This document shows, one piece after another, positions 62,165 to 64,000 of a stretch of DNA of 64,000 bases. The stretch lies in NCBI GenBank assembly GCA_002359495.1, contig DENB01000038.1, positions 1 through 64,000 on the forward strand. Direction: 5' to 3'. This DNA comes from Enterobacteriaceae bacterium UBA2655 (GTDB taxonomy: Bacteria; Pseudomonadota; Gammaproteobacteria; Enterobacterales; Enterobacteriaceae). The stretch's first letter is position 1. The number at the start of each line of letters is the position of its first letter. A model generated the notes under the pieces. It made no database searches, was not told the origin of the DNA, and was given only the letters and a program-made list of their open reading frames with translations. A program made the translations under genes and the position numbers.

Positions 62165-63853
62165 TTACCATCCTCCAGACCCGAACCCGTCAGAGCCATA
62201 ATCGTCGTCATCGTCATGCCTGCGGCGCGAGGGAGTATCTGACTCCACCGCCTCCAGCTGGCTGACGGGAATAAATTCAAAGTTACCCACGCTGGTCGAC
62301 GCGATGGCAAACAGCATATGCAGCGCATCCGGGCCGTCATCGTGGTCAGCCATCGGGAAATGCATCAGCTGTTCACGCAACGTGGCGAGTGCACGGGCGA
62401 TCAGAATGTGCTCGCTCTCCATAAAGGGCTGCAGGGATTCAATACGTCCGGCCTTGTCGGTGGAAGGGATTACCGAGCGGGCCGGAACGGGGACGCCCGC
62501 CTTCAGGGATTCTTCTATCAGCGTCTCGCGCAGGAAGTCTTGGAACTGCACCGACTCAAACGCCCACGCTACGCAGCCAAACTCACGCTGCAGCTGGATA
62601 ACATCGGTGATAATCTTTTTAGGGCGGCGCACGCGAATATCGGCACGGACGACCTTCAGCACTTTTTTGATGCGGTGCCATCCGCCAATCAGCAACGCGC
62701 TGGGGTCGTTGCCCCGGCTGTTGTGCTTGCCGAGCGATGGGTCGCAGGCACCAAAGTAAATCAGGTCAGGCTCCAGCTCCCGCCATTCATGGATACAGCC
62801 GTGGAAGATGGCATGCTCGCCGCTGACTGGGTCATTCTGGTATTCCGCGTCGAAAGCGCGGGTGCCTACGCGCACGCGGATCAACATCAGCGCCAGCAGT
62901 GGGCGAGCGGCCCAGGAAACGCGGGAGCCTTTCAGCAGCGCTTTTTCATGGCGGTTATAGAACGCCTTCGCAGCATTTTTACCCTTACCGCGCAGTACCG
63001 CTTCCCACTCATCCCACAGCGCCAGATTCTCTGACCACGCGAGGATTGCCTGGAAACGCTTCGCGTTCCACAGCGGGTTTTTCATGGTGCGGGCCAGCAC
63101 GGAATCGTAGTGCAGGATTGACCCGACGTAGATAACATCGAGCTTGACCCCGGCCCCGCCCAGCGGCAGCACAGTGCTGTTCAGCCACTTCTCCAGCTTG
63201 TCACGCTGCTTTGGCGTCACCACGTTTTCGTCGTTCTCAAGGTCATCGAGATGAACGAGATCCGGACGATACGCGCCATGCTTACGGCCACGCAGACTCT
63301 GCCCCTGGCCAGCGGATTCAATTTTGATACCCGACGCAGTCAAAATGCAGCCGATACGCCATACGCGCCCCTGTCCACAGGCTTCCGGGAAGTCCAGCGC
63401 CAGACCGGCGTTATAGAGCAGCTCAGCTTTGATAACCTCCAGTGACTCCGCTGACTGAGCAGACGTGTCAAAGGCGATAATGATGAATTTCTTCAGCTCA
63501 AGAACGACGCACCACAGGTCGAACAGCTGCTGACCGAGGGTGGTTTTTGCTTCACCACGCGGGGCGGCAATAACGTCATTCTCACTCTCAGGGCTGGTGA
63601 CAATCTGCGGCAGGCGCTCATACAGATACTCGTGCAGCGCACTGGTTTCCGGGTGATGGAGGTGATGCTTAAAGTAGGTGTTTACGAAGAAGCGAAACCC
63701 TGTCACCGGATCGCTGACCTGTAACCGGCGAGCCTGTATCGCCTCCGGGCTGCTGTCCAGACCACAGCTTGCGCTCTCAATACGGTCGCGCAGCTCCCCC
63801 TGAATGCGGGCAATCTTCTCGCGAAAGGCTTTAAGCGATGATTTGGACGACAC
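62165..63853 (-). CDS. Terminase large subunit (Mu gp28-like)
   Basis: 562 residues from GTG 63853. The ATPase part shows a deviant Walker A, AAPRGEAKTTLGQQ, and Walker B LVHLDDLEND. The C-terminal nuclease has FGACDPSLGKHNSRGNDPSA and MADHDDGPDALHML with the metal-binding aspartates. It packages phage DNA headful-wise from the integrated copies. It is followed by the portal gene with no gap. Confidence 0.94.
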   Translation of the reverse strand: MSSKSSLKAFREKIARIQGELRDRIESASCGLDSSPEAIQARRLQVSDPVTGFRFFVNTYFKHHLHHPETSALHEYLYERLPQIVTSPESENDVIAAPRGEAKTTLGQQLFDLWCVVLELKKFIIIAFDTSAQSAESLEVIKAELLYNAGLALDFPEACGQGRVWRIGCILTASGIKIESAGQGQSLRGRKHGAYRPDLVHLDDLENDENVVTPKQRDKLEKWLNSTVLPLGGAGVKLDVIYVGSILHYDSVLARTMKNPLWNAKRFQAILAWSENLALWDEWEAVLRGKGKNAAKAFYNRHEKALLKGSRVSWAARPLLALMLIRVRVGTRAFDAEYQNDPVSGEHAIFHGCIHEWRELEPDLIYFGACDPSLGKHNSRGNDPSALLIGGWHRIKKVLKVVRADIRVRRPKKIITDVIQLQREFGCVAWAFESVQFQDFLRETLIEESLKAGVPVPARSVIPSTDKAGRIESLQPFMESEHILIARALATLREQLMHFPMADHDDGPDALHMLFAIASTSVGNFEFIPVSQLEAVESDTPSRRRHDDDDDYGSDGFGSGGW

Positions 63854-63863
63854 TTATCTGCCC

Positions 63864-64000
63864 TCAGTCCTGGCTGCGGTTCGCCAGCGCCGCCTCAATC
63901 TGCTCCAGCAACGCGGATTTTGCGTGCCACACCGATTTTCCATAAAGACCATCGGCCTGGTGAATCTCGCCATCTTCAGTCTGTACCATCAGATAATCGC
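63864..64000 (-). CDS. Partial phage gene upstream of terminase (3' end only)
   Basis: The minus frame from the window edge reads DYLMVQTEDGEIHQADGLYG, then KSVWHAKSALLEQIEAALAN and RSQD, and stops at 63864. The position fits the small-terminase side (Mu gp27) or a small protein next to it, but 44 codons are too few to name it. Confidence 0.55.
   Translation of the reverse strand, partial: DYLMVQTEDGEIHQADGLYGKSVWHAKSALLEQIEAALANRSQD

Larger units (their letters stand above)
41241..64000 (-). mobile_element. Mu-like transposable prophage, right-hand part
   Basis: From the right end at about 41241 to the window edge, the minus strand carries a Mu-type morphogenetic module in Mu order (counterparts of gp28-gp49 and a fibre-assembly gene), tightly packed with overlapping start/stop codons. 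The terminus begins 5'-TG (TGTAGCCGCGAAAA), as Mu-family ends do, and repeated 18-bp motifs lie just inside. The early genes (repressor, transposase A and B, lysis) and left end are outside the window. The structural genes appear intact. Confidence 0.93.

Noticed and set aside
1-64000. tRNA, rRNA or CRISPR features
   Set aside because: None recognised by reading; no cloverleaf, conserved rRNA stretch or spaced repeats noticed. A dedicated search was not possible.

Overview
The window looks like the chromosome of a moderately GC-rich enterobacterium, most likely Erwiniaceae (Pantoea, Mixta or Erwinia type). The gene set and order follow the E. coli 91-93 minute region: gltP, acs-yjcH-actP, yjcE, ghxP, soxR/soxS, yjcB, ssb/uvrA, yjbR-yjbQ, tyrB, dnaB, qorA, pspG, dusA. 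The order is broken in places by genes E. coli lacks there. The species is inferred from gene content and cannot be proved from this sequence alone.

Layout. 1-9.3 kb: 5' part of aer, the murQ-murP N-acetylmuramate cluster, gltP, and the acs-yjcH-actP acetate operon. 9.3-16.5 kb: a YfaZ-type outer-membrane protein, a CidA/CidB pair with a divergent LysR regulator, the antiporter yjcE, the purine permease ghxP with two PurR boxes, and a glutathione transferase. 16.5-18.1 kb: soxR/soxS with a textbook SoxR operator, and yjcB with a perfect CRP palindrome at its promoter. 18.1-22.2 kb: an AT-rich island with a TupA-like ATP-grasp enzyme, a Wzx-like flippase, an IS3-type transposase remnant and about 0.9 kb of mostly non-coding DNA. 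22.2-37 kb: an EamA exporter and its AraC neighbour, ssb/uvrA around a LexA box, a zinc alcohol dehydrogenase, yjbR-yjbQ, tyrB, a YitT-type membrane protein with an Lrp-type regulator, dnaB, qorA, pspG with a sigma-54 promoter, and dusA. 37.3-41.2 kb: a heptad-repeat membrane coiled-coil gene and a catabolic operon (split transketolase, a beta-hydroxyacid dehydrogenase, an MFS transporter).

41.24-64.0 kb: the right-hand part of a Mu-like transposable prophage, read on the minus strand. Running from the window end towards its right terminus it has terminase, portal, head morphogenesis, protease with nested scaffold, capsid, sheath, tube, frameshifted chaperone, tape measure, baseplate, fibre and fibre-assembly genes. 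At the extreme right is a cargo segment: a GT17-family glycosyltransferase, a Dam-type methylase, and a small plus-strand gene. The early region (repressor, transposase A/B) and the left end lie beyond the window.

The points most worth a second look are these. The prophage has cut the transketolase N-terminal-subunit gene, leaving its last 35 or so codons next to an intact C-terminal-subunit gene. A cluster of three GATC sites lies in front of the phage's own Dam gene. The tail chaperone has a dnaX-type A AAA AAG -1 frameshift site. A nested scaffold start lies inside the protease gene. The alanine racemase gene is missing between dnaB and tyrB. An IS3-derived ORF keeps its DNA-binding part but has lost the catalytic domain.
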